Below are positions 42,710 through 51,077 of a stretch of 64,000 nt of DNA, piece after piece. The stretch covers positions 4,030,001 through 4,094,000 of the forward strand of contig NZ_CP149994.1 in assembly GCF_051307055.1 (NCBI RefSeq), in the 5' to 3' direction. The stretch comes from Dryocola sp051307055 (GTDB taxonomy: Bacteria > Pseudomonadota > Gammaproteobacteria > Enterobacterales > Enterobacteriaceae). The translations under genes and the position numbers were made by a program. Under the pieces are notes generated by a model. That model was not told where the DNA came from. It worked only from the letters and a program-made list of their open reading frames with translations, and did no database searches. Positions within the stretch are counted from its first letter, which is position 1, and each line of letters starts with the position of its first letter.

Positions 42710-42991
42710 ATGACTACAATCACCACCGGCGTGCTGCTGATGCGCTGGCCGTTATTTAGCGCGGTACTGATGTTTCTTGCCAGCACGTTAAATATTCAGT
42801 TTCGTAAATCTGACTACGCTTTTCTGGCGGTGGTGAGCAGCGGGCTGGGGATCGCCGCCGCGCTGTGGTTCGCAACCGGGCTGTTAGGCCTGACGGCTTC
42901 CGACTTCGCCGTGATGTGGAGCTCCTTTAAAGAGATGATGGTCGAAATCTCAAGCCACGCTCCGCCAGAATGGCCGATGGTCATTACCTGA
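42710..42991 (+). CDS. yjcB: YjcB, small membrane protein
   Basis: A 93-residue inner-membrane protein of unknown function, the same length as E. coli YjcB and with the conserved MFLASTLNIQFRKSDYAFLAVVSSGLG block. Two hydrophobic segments (about 10-27 and 38-62) are visible, and the tail ends PPEWPMVIT. AAGAGGA precedes the ATG by 8 bases. It converges with ssb at a shared terminator. Confidence 0.92.
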   Translation: MTTITTGVLLMRWPLFSAVLMFLASTLNIQFRKSDYAFLAVVSSGLGIAAALWFATGLLGLTASDFAVMWSSFKEMMVEISSHAPPEWPMVIT

Positions 42992-43020
42992 GTGGCAAGG
43001 CGTCAAAGAGGTATATAAAC

Positions 43021-43054
43021 AAAAACCCCGCCGAATAAACAGCGGGGATTTTTT
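43021..43054. terminator. Bidirectional terminator between yjcB and ssb
   Basis: AAAAA-CCCCGC, 10-base loop, GCGGGG-ATTTTTT: a stem with A/T runs on both sides, so it can end yjcB and ssb transcripts. Confidence 0.88.
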
Positions 43055-43088
43055 GATGCCTTAAGCGACGTTTTTATTCTGAACGGGA

Positions 43089-43631
43089 TCAGAACGGAAT
43101 ATCGTCGTCAAAATCCATCGGTGGTTCATTATTAGACGGCGCCGGTGCGCTCTGCTGCTGCGGGCGAGACTGCGCGCCGCCGCTGAACTGATTGCCGCCC
43201 TGCGGCTGCTGAGGTTGACCCCAGCCACCCTGCTGCTGCCCGCCGTTACCGCCACCAGCCGGTGCGCCTGCACCGCCGCCCGCACGGCCGCCCAGCATCT
43301 GCATGGTGCCGCCCACGTTCACCACGACTTCGGTGGTGTATTTTTCCACGCCAGCCTGGTCGGTCCATTTGCGCGTTTGCAGTGCGCCTTCGATATAAAC
43401 CTGGGAGCCTTTACGCAGGTATTCACCTGCCACTTCCGCCAGTTTGCCAAACAGCACAACGCGGTGCCATTCAGTTTTCTCTTTGGTTTCGCCGGTTTGC
43501 TTGTCGCGCCAGGACTCTGACGTGGCCAGGGTAATGTTGGCAACAGCGCCACCATTTGGCATGTAGCGTACTTCCGGGTCCTGACCCAGATTCCCGACGA
43601 GAATCACCTTGTTTACGCCTCTGCTGGCCAT
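43089..43631 (-). CDS. ssb: Single-stranded DNA-binding protein SSB
   Basis: Essential tetrameric protein that coats ssDNA in replication, recombination and repair. The 180-residue protein (E. coli 178) has an N-terminal OB fold (about 1-112, GVNKVILVGNLGQDPEVRYMPNG), a Gly/Gln/Pro-rich linker and the partner-binding tip MDFDDDIPF. It starts at ATG 43631 and diverges from uvrA across the SOS box at 43758-43773, which in E. coli affects both genes. Confidence 0.99.
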   Translation of the reverse strand: MASRGVNKVILVGNLGQDPEVRYMPNGGAVANITLATSESWRDKQTGETKEKTEWHRVVLFGKLAEVAGEYLRKGSQVYIEGALQTRKWTDQAGVEKYTTEVVVNVGGTMQMLGGRAGGGAGAPAGGGNGGQQQGGWGQPQQPQGGNQFSGGAQSRPQQQSAPAPSNNEPPMDFDDDIPF

Positions 43632-43757
43632 GATCGTGTCTCCTGAAACGTTTTATGAATAGTGTAAACCCTCGATTCTACCATGCCACCCCCAATGTTT
43701 ATAGCTGCGGGATCTATTCCAGAATCTCGGCGCATTATACATTATTGCATTAAAACA

Positions 43758-43773
43758 CTGGATATCCATTCAG
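43758..43773. promoter_or_regulatory. LexA (SOS) box in the ssb-uvrA divergent region
   Basis: CTGGATATCCATTCAG fits CTG-N10-CAG with an AT-rich centre, 83 bases before the uvrA ATG, as in E. coli uvrA. Confidence 0.93.
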
Positions 43774-43856
43774 GTTTTATTGTGTCATAATTAGCCGTTT
43801 ACGATCGCCGGTAGCATCATGCGGCCGGGCAAAAGCGTTTAATCCGGGAAAGGTGA

Positions 43857-46682
43857 ATGGATAAGATCGAAGTTCGGGGCGCCCGCACCCACAATCTCAA
43901 GAATATCAATCTCGTTATCCCTCGCGACAAACTTATTGTCGTGACCGGGCTTTCGGGTTCTGGCAAATCCTCACTGGCTTTCGACACCTTATACGCTGAG
44001 GGGCAACGTCGTTACGTTGAGTCTCTCTCCGCCTATGCGCGTCAGTTCCTGTCATTGATGGAAAAGCCGGATGTTGACCACATCGAAGGGCTGTCGCCTG
44101 CGATTTCTATCGAACAGAAATCCACGTCGCATAACCCGCGATCTACCGTCGGCACCATTACTGAAATCCACGATTACCTGCGTCTGCTGTATGCACGCGT
44201 GGGCGAGCCCCGCTGCCCGGACCATAATGTTCCGCTGGCGGCGCAAACCGTCAGCCAGATGGTGGATAACGTGCTGGCCCAGCCGGAAGGCCGCCGCCTG
44301 ATGCTGCTTGCGCCCATCATCAAAGACCGCAAAGGCGAGCACGCCAAAACGCTGGAAAACCTCGCAAGCCAGGGTTATATCCGCGCCCGTATCGACGGCG
44401 AGGTGTGCGATCTTTCCGATCCGCCAAAGCTTGAGCTACAGAAAAAACATACCATTGAAGTGGTCGTCGACCGTTTCAAAGTGCGCGAAGATATCGGCCA
44501 GCGTCTGGCAGAATCTTTTGAAACCGCCCTTGAGCTATCCGGCGGTTCCGCTGTGGTGGCCGATATGGACGACGAAAAAGCCGAAGAGCTGCTGTTCTCC
44601 GCCAACTTCGCCTGCCCGATTTGCGGCTACAGCATGCGCGAATTAGAACCGCGCCTGTTCTCGTTCAACAACCCGGCTGGCGCATGCCCAACCTGCGACG
44701 GCCTGGGCGTACAGCAGTATTTCGACCCGGATCGCGTGGTGCAAAATGGCGAGCTGTCGCTTGCCGGCGGCGCAATCCGCGGCTGGGATCGCCGTAATTT
44801 CTACTACTTCACCATGCTGCGCTCCCTCGCCGAGCACTATAAATTCGACGTGGAAACCCCCTGGGATGAACTGAGCGCTTCGGTGAAAAACGTCGTGCTG
44901 AACGGCTCCGGCAAGGAGACCGTCGAATTTAAATACATGAACGACCGCGGCGATACCTCCGTGCGCCGCCATCCGTTCGAAGGCGTGCTGCACAATATGG
45001 AACGCCGCTATAAAGAGACAGAATCCTCTGCGGTCCGCGAAGAGCTGGCGAAGTTCATCAGCAACCGTCCGTGCGCCAGCTGTGAAGGCACTCGTCTGCG
45101 TCGCGAAGCTCGCCATGTGTTTGTCGAGGATACCCCGCTGCCGACGATTTCCGATATGAGCATCGGCCATGCGATGGAATTCTTCCACAACATGAAGCTC
45201 AGCGGTCAGCGTGCGCAGATCGCGGAAAAAGTGCTTAAAGAGATCGGCGACCGCCTGAAATTCCTCGTCAACGTAGGCCTGAATTACCTTTCGCTCTCCC
45301 GCTCAGCGGAAACGCTCTCCGGCGGTGAGGCCCAGCGTATCCGTCTGGCAAGCCAGATCGGGGCCGGGCTGGTCGGCGTGATGTACGTGCTGGATGAACC
45401 GTCCATCGGCCTGCACCAGCGCGATAACGAACGCCTGCTCGAAACGCTGATCCACCTGCGCAATCTCGGCAATACCGTGATTGTGGTCGAGCACGACGAA
45501 GACGCCATTCGCGCCGCCGACCATATCATCGATATCGGCCCGGGCGCCGGCGTACACGGCGGCCAGGTCGTTGCCGAAGGCACCATGCAGGACATTATGG
45601 CCGTGCCGGAATCCCTGACCGGCCAGTACCTGAGCGGCAAACGTGAAATTGCCGTCCCCAAAAACCGCGTGCCCGCCGATCCGGAAAAAGTGCTGAAGCT
45701 GGTGGGGGCGAGAGGCAACAACCTCAAAGACGTTACGCTGACGCTGCCGGTAGGCCTGTTCACCTGTATCACCGGCGTTTCCGGCTCGGGTAAATCGACG
45801 CTGATTAACGATACGCTGTTCCCGATCGCCCAGCGCCAGCTCAACGGCGCCACCATTGCGGAACCGGCAGCCTATCGCGATGTGCACGGCCTGGAGCACT
45901 TCGATAAGGTTATTGATATTGACCAGAGCCCGATTGGCCGTACCCCGCGCTCCAACCCGGCGACCTATACCGGCGTGTTTACGCCGGTACGCGAGCTGTT
46001 CGCCGGCGTGCCGGAGTCCCGAGCCCGCGGCTATACGCCGGGCCGCTTCAGCTTTAACGTGCGTGGCGGGCGCTGTGAGGCCTGTCAGGGCGATGGCGTG
46101 ATCAAAGTGGAAATGCACTTCCTGCCGGATATCTACGTGCCGTGCGACCAGTGCAGAGGCAAGCGCTATAACCGCGAAACGCTGGAAATTAAGTACAAAG
46201 GCAAGAGCATCCATGAAGTGCTGGATATGACTATTGAAGACGCGCGCGCGTTCTTTGATGCCGTACCGGCGCTGGCGCGTAAGCTGCAAACGTTAATCGA
46301 CGTCGGCCTGTCTTACATCCGCCTGGGCCAGTCAGCGACAACGCTGTCCGGCGGTGAAGCGCAGCGTGTGAAGCTGGCGCGCGAGCTTTCCAAGCGCGGC
46401 ACCGGGCAAACGCTTTATATTCTCGACGAGCCGACAACCGGTTTGCACTTCGCGGATATTCAGCAGCTGCTTGAGGTGCTGCATCAGCTCAGGGATCAGG
46501 GTAATACCATTGTGGTTATCGAACATAATCTGGACGTGGTAAAAACCGCGGACTGGATTGTCGATCTCGGTCCGGAAGGCGGCAGCGGCGGCGGTGAAAT
46601 TCTCGTCTCCGGCACGCCGGAAACGGTTGCTACCTGCGAAGCGTCTCATACTGCACGCTTCCTCAAGCCGTTGCTGAAGTAA
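43857..46682 (+). CDS. uvrA: Excinuclease ABC subunit UvrA
   Basis: Damage-recognition ATPase of nucleotide excision repair; the dimer loads UvrB at lesions. The 941-residue protein has two ABC modules: the first P-loop GLSGSGKSSLAFD with signature LSGGEAQRIRLASQ, and the second GVSGSGKSTLIND with LSGGEAQRVKLARELSKRGTG. Zinc-finger cysteines are visible in FACPICGYSMREL and RCEACQGDGVIKVEMHFLPDIYVPCDQC. It is SOS induced through the upstream LexA box. Its stop codon touches the end of yjbR with no base between them. Confidence 0.99.
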   Translation: MDKIEVRGARTHNLKNINLVIPRDKLIVVTGLSGSGKSSLAFDTLYAEGQRRYVESLSAYARQFLSLMEKPDVDHIEGLSPAISIEQKSTSHNPRSTVGTITEIHDYLRLLYARVGEPRCPDHNVPLAAQTVSQMVDNVLAQPEGRRLMLLAPIIKDRKGEHAKTLENLASQGYIRARIDGEVCDLSDPPKLELQKKHTIEVVVDRFKVREDIGQRLAESFETALELSGGSAVVADMDDEKAEELLFSANFACPICGYSMRELEPRLFSFNNPAGACPTCDGLGVQQYFDPDRVVQNGELSLAGGAIRGWDRRNFYYFTMLRSLAEHYKFDVETPWDELSASVKNVVLNGSGKETVEFKYMNDRGDTSVRRHPFEGVLHNMERRYKETESSAVREELAKFISNRPCASCEGTRLRREARHVFVEDTPLPTISDMSIGHAMEFFHNMKLSGQRAQIAEKVLKEIGDRLKFLVNVGLNYLSLSRSAETLSGGEAQRIRLASQIGAGLVGVMYVLDEPSIGLHQRDNERLLETLIHLRNLGNTVIVVEHDEDAIRAADHIIDIGPGAGVHGGQVVAEGTMQDIMAVPESLTGQYLSGKREIAVPKNRVPADPEKVLKLVGARGNNLKDVTLTLPVGLFTCITGVSGSGKSTLINDTLFPIAQRQLNGATIAEPAAYRDVHGLEHFDKVIDIDQSPIGRTPRSNPATYTGVFTPVRELFAGVPESRARGYTPGRFSFNVRGGRCEACQGDGVIKVEMHFLPDIYVPCDQCRGKRYNRETLEIKYKGKSIHEVLDMTIEDARAFFDAVPALARKLQTLIDVGLSYIRLGQSATTLSGGEAQRVKLARELSKRGTGQTLYILDEPTTGLHFADIQQLLEVLHQLRDQGNTIVVIEHNLDVVKTADWIVDLGPEGGSGGGEILVSGTPETVATCEASHTARFLKPLLK

Positions 46683-47036
46683 TCAGTCTGAAAGCTGCTG
46701 CCTGGTCTGTTCGGGCAGCAGCGATAGCGCCTGCTGATACGACGCGTCCACCAGATAATAAATCTGCGAATCCGGCAGCGTTCCATCCAGATAAACCGTG
46801 CTCCAGTGCGCCTTATTCAAATGCGCGCTGGGGAAAACGTCTTTATGGCTTTCCCGCAGCAAATCCGCAAGTTCCGGACTCGCTTTTAACGACACCGCCG
46901 GACGCGCCTCTACGTCATGCACCATGGCGTAAAGCACATCCGCCACTTTAATTTGCGTGGCCTTCCAGTCGCTATGAACGCTCTGTTCGGCGCCCGGTTT
47001 ATTCATACAGTATTGCAATAGCTCCGAATTGGTCAT
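46683..47036 (-). CDS. yjbR: YjbR, MmcQ/YjbR-family protein
   Basis: A 117-residue cytoplasmic protein with the CyaY-like fold of the MmcQ/YjbR family (DUF419). Conserved features are LLQYCMNKPGAEQSV, WKATQIKVADVLYAMV and HLNKAHWSTVYLDGTLPDSQI. Its function is unknown; a DNA-binding-like role has been proposed for relatives. It follows yjbQ by 2 bases in one transcript and converges on uvrA. Confidence 0.93.
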   Translation of the reverse strand: MTNSELLQYCMNKPGAEQSVHSDWKATQIKVADVLYAMVHDVEARPAVSLKASPELADLLRESHKDVFPSAHLNKAHWSTVYLDGTLPDSQIYYLVDASYQQALSLLPEQTRQQLSD

Positions 47037-47038
47037 TT

Positions 47039-47455
47039 TTATTCCCCTTGTAGCGTCGCAATAATTTTGCGGGAACCGCCGTGAATACGATGCTCTCCCA
47101 GCCAGATACCCTGCCAGGTGCCAAGCTGTACCTGTCCGCGATGGACGGGCAGCAGTAATGACACGCCCAGCAATGATGACTTGATATGTGAAGGCATGTC
47201 GTCCGGGCCTTCATAATCATGTTCATAGTCGGCATTGTCCGGCACGGTTTTCAGAAAGTGCCTTTCCATGTCCTGACGCACGGTCGGGTCACAGTTTTCA
47301 TTCAGGGTCAGGGAGGCGGAAGTATGCTGGAGCAGAAGATGCAGCAGTCCGGTTTGCACCTCAGAAAGCCGGAACAATTGCCCAAGGAGTTCATCCGTAA
47401 TGAGATGAAACCCACGAGATTTGGCTTTTAAAGTGAGAGTCTGTTGAAACCACAT
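47039..47455 (-). CDS. yjbQ: YjbQ, UPF0047 family protein
   Basis: A 138-residue trimeric-fold protein of the widespread YjbQ/UPF0047 family, with LLHLLLQHTSASLTLNENCDPTVRQDME, PDNADYEHDYEGPDDMPSHIKSSLLG and GTWQGIWLGEHR. Weak thiamine-phosphate-synthase activity has been reported for E. coli YjbQ, but the true role is open. First gene of yjbQ-yjbR, downstream of aphA on the same strand after a terminator. Confidence 0.94.
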   Translation of the reverse strand: MWFQQTLTLKAKSRGFHLITDELLGQLFRLSEVQTGLLHLLLQHTSASLTLNENCDPTVRQDMERHFLKTVPDNADYEHDYEGPDDMPSHIKSSLLGVSLLLPVHRGQVQLGTWQGIWLGEHRIHGGSRKIIATLQGE

Positions 47456-47535
47456 ACGTTGCTCCGGATAAATTTGCGCTCACCTAAGTGTGCAAGCAAC
47501 CTGGCGAAAGGTAAAACCCGGCGGATGAATTTTGA

Positions 47536-47576
47536 TGAAAAAAAAGGCGACAGGCCCGCGCGTGTCGCCGTTTTTC
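47536..47576. terminator. Terminator of aphA
   Basis: GGCGACA / TGTCGCC stem (47546-47569) flanked by A8 on the left and TTTTT on the right. It ends minus-strand aphA and can work both ways. Confidence 0.88.
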
Positions 47577-47590
47577 TGTCTTCTCAGAAA

Positions 47591-48304
47591 TTAATATTCT
47601 GAATTAACAACCACTTCTTCGCCATATATCCCTGCTTTTGGCAAAGGCTGATAGCTGGAGTTTGAAGCGCGCAATATGCGAATTCCGCGAGCGCCAACTT
47701 CCTGAGCGGCGGTAATATCGTTATCCGAGTCGCCGTAGAAGATTTTAATTTGTTTGTCTTTCAGCCACTGCGTTTTGGTATTTTGCCCTTCTTTATCCCC
47801 GGCAAAAATTACAGGGTTAACAAACGCCTGTGGTATCAGGAAGTCATTCTGCAGCGTTGTGGTGACGGTTTCGGTTTTCGTCCGGCTGCGTCCGGTGACA
47901 AAATAGACGCTGTCGCCGCGCTTTAAGTGCATGGCGATGAGCGACTTCGCCACCTCTTTCGGCATGCTGAATTCATCCCAGCCGTTGTTCATCTTTTCCC
48001 AGAAGGCCGGATTTTTCAGGTAATCCTGTTTACCGGGAGAGAACTCTTTTTGCCCGCGATAAAAGCCGGGGCTTGAGAAAAGCACCGTGTCATCGATATC
48101 AAAACCAACGGCGATCGGCGGCCGGCCAAGCAGGCTATTTTCAATCTGAGCCACGGAAACCCAGTGTATGGGCGCCTGCTGCGCAAGCTGCGCGACGGTG
48201 ACGCCTGGGTTGAGCGGCGCCGGGACTGACTCTTTCGCAACGACGGAGTGATTTAGCCCCAGCAACAAGCAGACGGCACTTAAGGCCAGTGTGATTTTAC
48301 GCAT
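47591..48304 (-). CDS. aphA: Class B acid phosphatase AphA
   Basis: Periplasmic Mg-dependent non-specific phosphatase/phosphotransferase of the HAD superfamily (DDDD group). It has 237 residues from the ATG at 48304 (MRKITLALSAVCLL), the E. coli length; the frame to 48325 only adds MKMKGKT. The signal peptide ends near VVA-KES. The catalytic motif is VGFDIDDTVLFSSPGF, with later motifs FVTGRSRTKTETV and FYGDSDNDITAA. The C-terminus EEVVVNSEY is conserved. It dephosphorylates nucleotides for salvage. Confidence 0.97.
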   Translation of the reverse strand: MRKITLALSAVCLLLGLNHSVVAKESVPAPLNPGVTVAQLAQQAPIHWVSVAQIENSLLGRPPIAVGFDIDDTVLFSSPGFYRGQKEFSPGKQDYLKNPAFWEKMNNGWDEFSMPKEVAKSLIAMHLKRGDSVYFVTGRSRTKTETVTTTLQNDFLIPQAFVNPVIFAGDKEGQNTKTQWLKDKQIKIFYGDSDNDITAAQEVGARGIRILRASNSSYQPLPKAGIYGEEVVVNSEY

Positions 48305-48459
48305 CGTTTTCCCTTTCATTTTCATCGCTTTTTATTTTTATAAAACAGAGCAACCGGTCAAAAATCTACCTGACCATACCGACAAGGCAATGAGAGTTAA
48401 AGGTTTATTTCAGCGTTTGCTCTGGAAAAAGGCGACGATCACAAAACGAAAAGCGGCTG

Positions 48460-48498
48460 TTGCAGGGCGGATGGCGCAGCGCTTCACCACCCTGCAAA
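48460..48498. repeat. REP-like palindrome between tyrB and aphA
   Basis: TTGCAGGGCGGATGGCGC...CACCACCCTGCAA, an imperfect inverted repeat with the REP core, about 23 bases past the tyrB stop. Confidence 0.75.
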
Positions 48499-48520
48499 GG
48501 AGAACTAAGTTAGTAAGCGC

Positions 48521-49714
48521 TTACATGACAGCGGCAAACGCTTTCGCAACGCGCTGCACGTTGTTACTGTTCAGACCGGCAACGCACATGCGGCCGCTGG
48601 CTATCAGGTACACGCCAAACTCATCACGCAGACGGTCAACCTGCTCTGCGCTCAGGCCGGTATAGCTGAACATGCCGCGCTGCTGCAGCAGATAGTCAAA
48701 GTTACGTCCCGGCATCTCGGTCTTGAGTACGGAAACCAGCGCCTGACGCATATCGAGGATGCGACGACGCATCGTTTCGACTTCCGCCAGCCAGCTGGCT
48801 TTTAGCTGCTCGTCATTCAGGACGGCGGCCACCACCTGCGCACCAAAATTCGGCGGGCTGGAGTAGTTGCGGCGCACGGTGGCTTTCAGCTGTCCAAGCA
48901 CACGGCTTGCCTCATCCGCATCTTCACAAACCACGGACAGCCCGCCGACACGTTCGCCGTACAGGGAGAAAATCTTCGAGAATGAGTTGCTGACCAGCGC
49001 CGGCAGGCCCGCCTGCGCAATAGCGCGGATTGCATAGGCATCTTCTTCCATTCCCGCGCCAAAGCCCTGGTAGGCGATGTCGAGGAACGGAATCAGCTCG
49101 CGCGCGTTGAGAATTTCAATAACGGCATCCCATTGAGCATCCGTCAGGTCTGAGCCGGTTGGGTTGTGGCAGCACGGATGCAGCAGCACGACGCTTTGCG
49201 CAGGTAAGGTGTTGAGCTTCTCAAGCAGGGCTTCGAAACGCACCCCGTTGGTTTCATCGTCAAACCACGGATAGGTATTCACGGTGAAACCTGCGCCGGC
49301 AAAGATGGCGACGTGGTTTTCCCAGGTAGGATCGCTGACCCAAACCTGCGAATCAGGGAAATACGTTTTCAGGAAATCAGCGCCCACTTTCAGCGCGCCG
49401 GAGCCGCCCAGCGTCTGGATAGAAGCGATGCGCCCTGCCAGTAATGCCGGATGTTCAGCACCGAACAGCAAAGGCGCGATTGCGCTGCGGTAGCTATTCA
49501 GACCTTCCATCGGTAAATAAAGAGAAGCGCCGTGCGGCTGCGCATTGAGTCGGGCTTCGGCTTCCGCCACGGCCTGTAGCTGTGGGATTGCCCCATCTTC
49601 GTTGTAATAGAGGCCAATGCTGAGGTTAACCTTATCGACGCGCGGGTCAACTTTAAAACGCTCCATTAAGGAGAGGATCGGGTCGCCAGCATAGGCGTCA
49701 ACTTTTTGAAACAC
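48521..49714 (-). CDS. tyrB: Aromatic amino acid aminotransferase TyrB
   Basis: PLP enzyme catalysing the last step of tyrosine, phenylalanine and leucine synthesis. It has 397 residues from a GTG at 49714 (VFQKVDAYAGDPILSLMERF read as Met), the same start codon as in E. coli. The longer frame to 49831 crosses a REP element and is rejected. The active-site lysine lies in VSNSFSKIFSLYGERVGG, and HPCCHNPTG and YSSPPNFGAQ are conserved. TyrR control is known in E. coli; I saw no clear TyrR box. Confidence 0.97.
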   Translation of the reverse strand: MFQKVDAYAGDPILSLMERFKVDPRVDKVNLSIGLYYNEDGAIPQLQAVAEAEARLNAQPHGASLYLPMEGLNSYRSAIAPLLFGAEHPALLAGRIASIQTLGGSGALKVGADFLKTYFPDSQVWVSDPTWENHVAIFAGAGFTVNTYPWFDDETNGVRFEALLEKLNTLPAQSVVLLHPCCHNPTGSDLTDAQWDAVIEILNARELIPFLDIAYQGFGAGMEEDAYAIRAIAQAGLPALVSNSFSKIFSLYGERVGGLSVVCEDADEASRVLGQLKATVRRNYSSPPNFGAQVVAAVLNDEQLKASWLAEVETMRRRILDMRQALVSVLKTEMPGRNFDYLLQQRGMFSYTGLSAEQVDRLRDEFGVYLIASGRMCVAGLNSNNVQRVAKAFAAVM

Positions 49715-49798
49715 GGTGGGGTTCTCCTGGTTTACAGTGTGGCGGACAACCAATGTAAACCGGAAGCAGTAAAGAGATCGAGGGGTTTGTCCTGGGAA

Positions 49799-49833
49799 TT
49801 TGTAGGGTGGATAAGCGTTAGCGCCATCCACCA
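49799..49833. repeat. REP-like palindrome between alr and tyrB
   Basis: TGTAGGGTGGATAAGCG...GCGCCATCCACC, full core hairpin of the GGTGGAT class. Confidence 0.85.
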
Positions 49834-49883
49834 GGTTATGTCGGGACGATTGCTCAATCTACAAAGGTACAAAGTCAGAGGAC

Positions 49884-50963
49884 TTAGTCCAGATATTCCA
49901 TCGCCACCCTTGAAGTCAGGCGCGTGATAAGTTCGTAAGCGCTCACCTTTGTCACTTCCGCAATGCGCTCGACGGGCAAACCTTCGCCCCACATCACCAC
50001 GCTATCGCCGACTTTTTCTTTGGCCTCCGGGCCGAGATCGACACAAATCATGTCCATCGCCACGCGTCCCACAATCGGCACTTCGCGGCCGTTGACCAAC
50101 ACCGGCGTCCCCGACGGCGCGCTGCGCGGATAGCCATCGCCATAGCCCATGGCGATAACGCCCAGACGGGTATCGCGTTCGGCAACCCATGTGCCGCCGT
50201 AACCCACCGGCTCGCCTGCTTTGTGGTTGCGCACCGCAATCAGGCTTGAGGTTAGCGACATGACCGGCCGCATGCCGAAATCCGCGCCCCACGGCTTTTG
50301 TTCGAGGGGAGAAACGCCGTAAAGAATTATGCCCGGGCGCACCCAGTCAAAATGAGACTGAGGCCAGAGCAACATCCCGCCGGAGGCGGCGATAGATTTC
50401 TGCCCCGGTTTGCCCGCGATAAAGGTGCTGAAGATATCGAGCTGGCGCGGCGTGGCATCGGATCCCGGCTCATCGGCCCGTGCGAAATGGCTGACGATAT
50501 TGACCGGCTGGCTGACGTTTTTGCAGCGCGTGAGGCGCTGGTAAAAAGCTTCCGCCTCATGAGGCAGCACGCCCAGACGGTGCATGCCGGTATCGAGCTT
50601 CATCCACACGGTAATCGGATGGCTTAAATCGGCCTGCTCCAGCGCTTCAAGCTGCTCGATGCTGTGGACCGCGGTTTGCAGGTTCTGCCCGGCGATGGTC
50701 GAGAGGTCGCCGGCGTTAAAGAAGCCTTCAAGCAGCAGGATCGGCTGGGTGATGCCGCCAGTACGCAGCCGCACGGCCTCTTCAAGACGGGCAACGCCGA
50801 ACGCATCGGCATCGGGGAGAGTTTGCGCGGTCTCAATTAGACCGTGACCATAGGCGTTTGCTTTCACAATCGCCACCAGGCGGCTGGCGGGAGCCAGTTC
50901 ACGCAGGCGTTGCAGGTTGTGTCGCAGAGCGCGGCGGTTAATGACGACGGTTGCCGCTTGCAT
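49884..50963 (-). CDS. alr: Alanine racemase Alr
   Basis: Constitutive PLP-dependent enzyme that makes D-alanine for peptidoglycan. Its 359 residues equal E. coli Alr. The PLP lysine is Lys34 in VKANAYGHGL, and the opposing catalytic tyrosine lies in GVIAMGYGDGYPRSAP. The C-terminal beta domain includes VNGREVPIVGRVAMDMICVDLG. The product is cytoplasmic. It lies between dnaB and tyrB on the same strand, with REP palindromes on both sides. Confidence 0.98.
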   Translation of the reverse strand: MQAATVVINRRALRHNLQRLRELAPASRLVAIVKANAYGHGLIETAQTLPDADAFGVARLEEAVRLRTGGITQPILLLEGFFNAGDLSTIAGQNLQTAVHSIEQLEALEQADLSHPITVWMKLDTGMHRLGVLPHEAEAFYQRLTRCKNVSQPVNIVSHFARADEPGSDATPRQLDIFSTFIAGKPGQKSIAASGGMLLWPQSHFDWVRPGIILYGVSPLEQKPWGADFGMRPVMSLTSSLIAVRNHKAGEPVGYGGTWVAERDTRLGVIAMGYGDGYPRSAPSGTPVLVNGREVPIVGRVAMDMICVDLGPEAKEKVGDSVVMWGEGLPVERIAEVTKVSAYELITRLTSRVAMEYLD

Positions 50964-50992
50964 GTTTCTTCCTTGCTCAATGTTTACCAGAG

Positions 50993-51064
50993 CGGTGGAT
51001 GGCGCATAGGCTTATTCACCCTACGGAAAATGTAGGGCGGATAAACCTATGCGCCGCCCGCCGG
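50993..51064. repeat. REP-like pair between dnaB and alr
   Basis: GGTGGATGGCGC...TTATTCACC followed by GTAGGGCGGATAAACC and GCGCCGCCCGCC: two inverted palindromes with the same linker logic as the phn array. Confidence 0.8.
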
Positions 51065-51077
51065 GATGACGAGGATT

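Noticed and set aside
42430..42786. 118-codon minus-strand frame near yjcB
   Set aside because: It overlaps the conserved yjcB start and shows no protein-like conservation.
43857..46682. Long minus-strand frames inside uvrA
   Set aside because: Shadow frames of a high-GC gene; uvrA matches its family end to end.
49715..49831. 39-codon N-terminal extension of tyrB
   Set aside because: It translates a REP palindrome. The conserved protein starts at the GTG at 49714.
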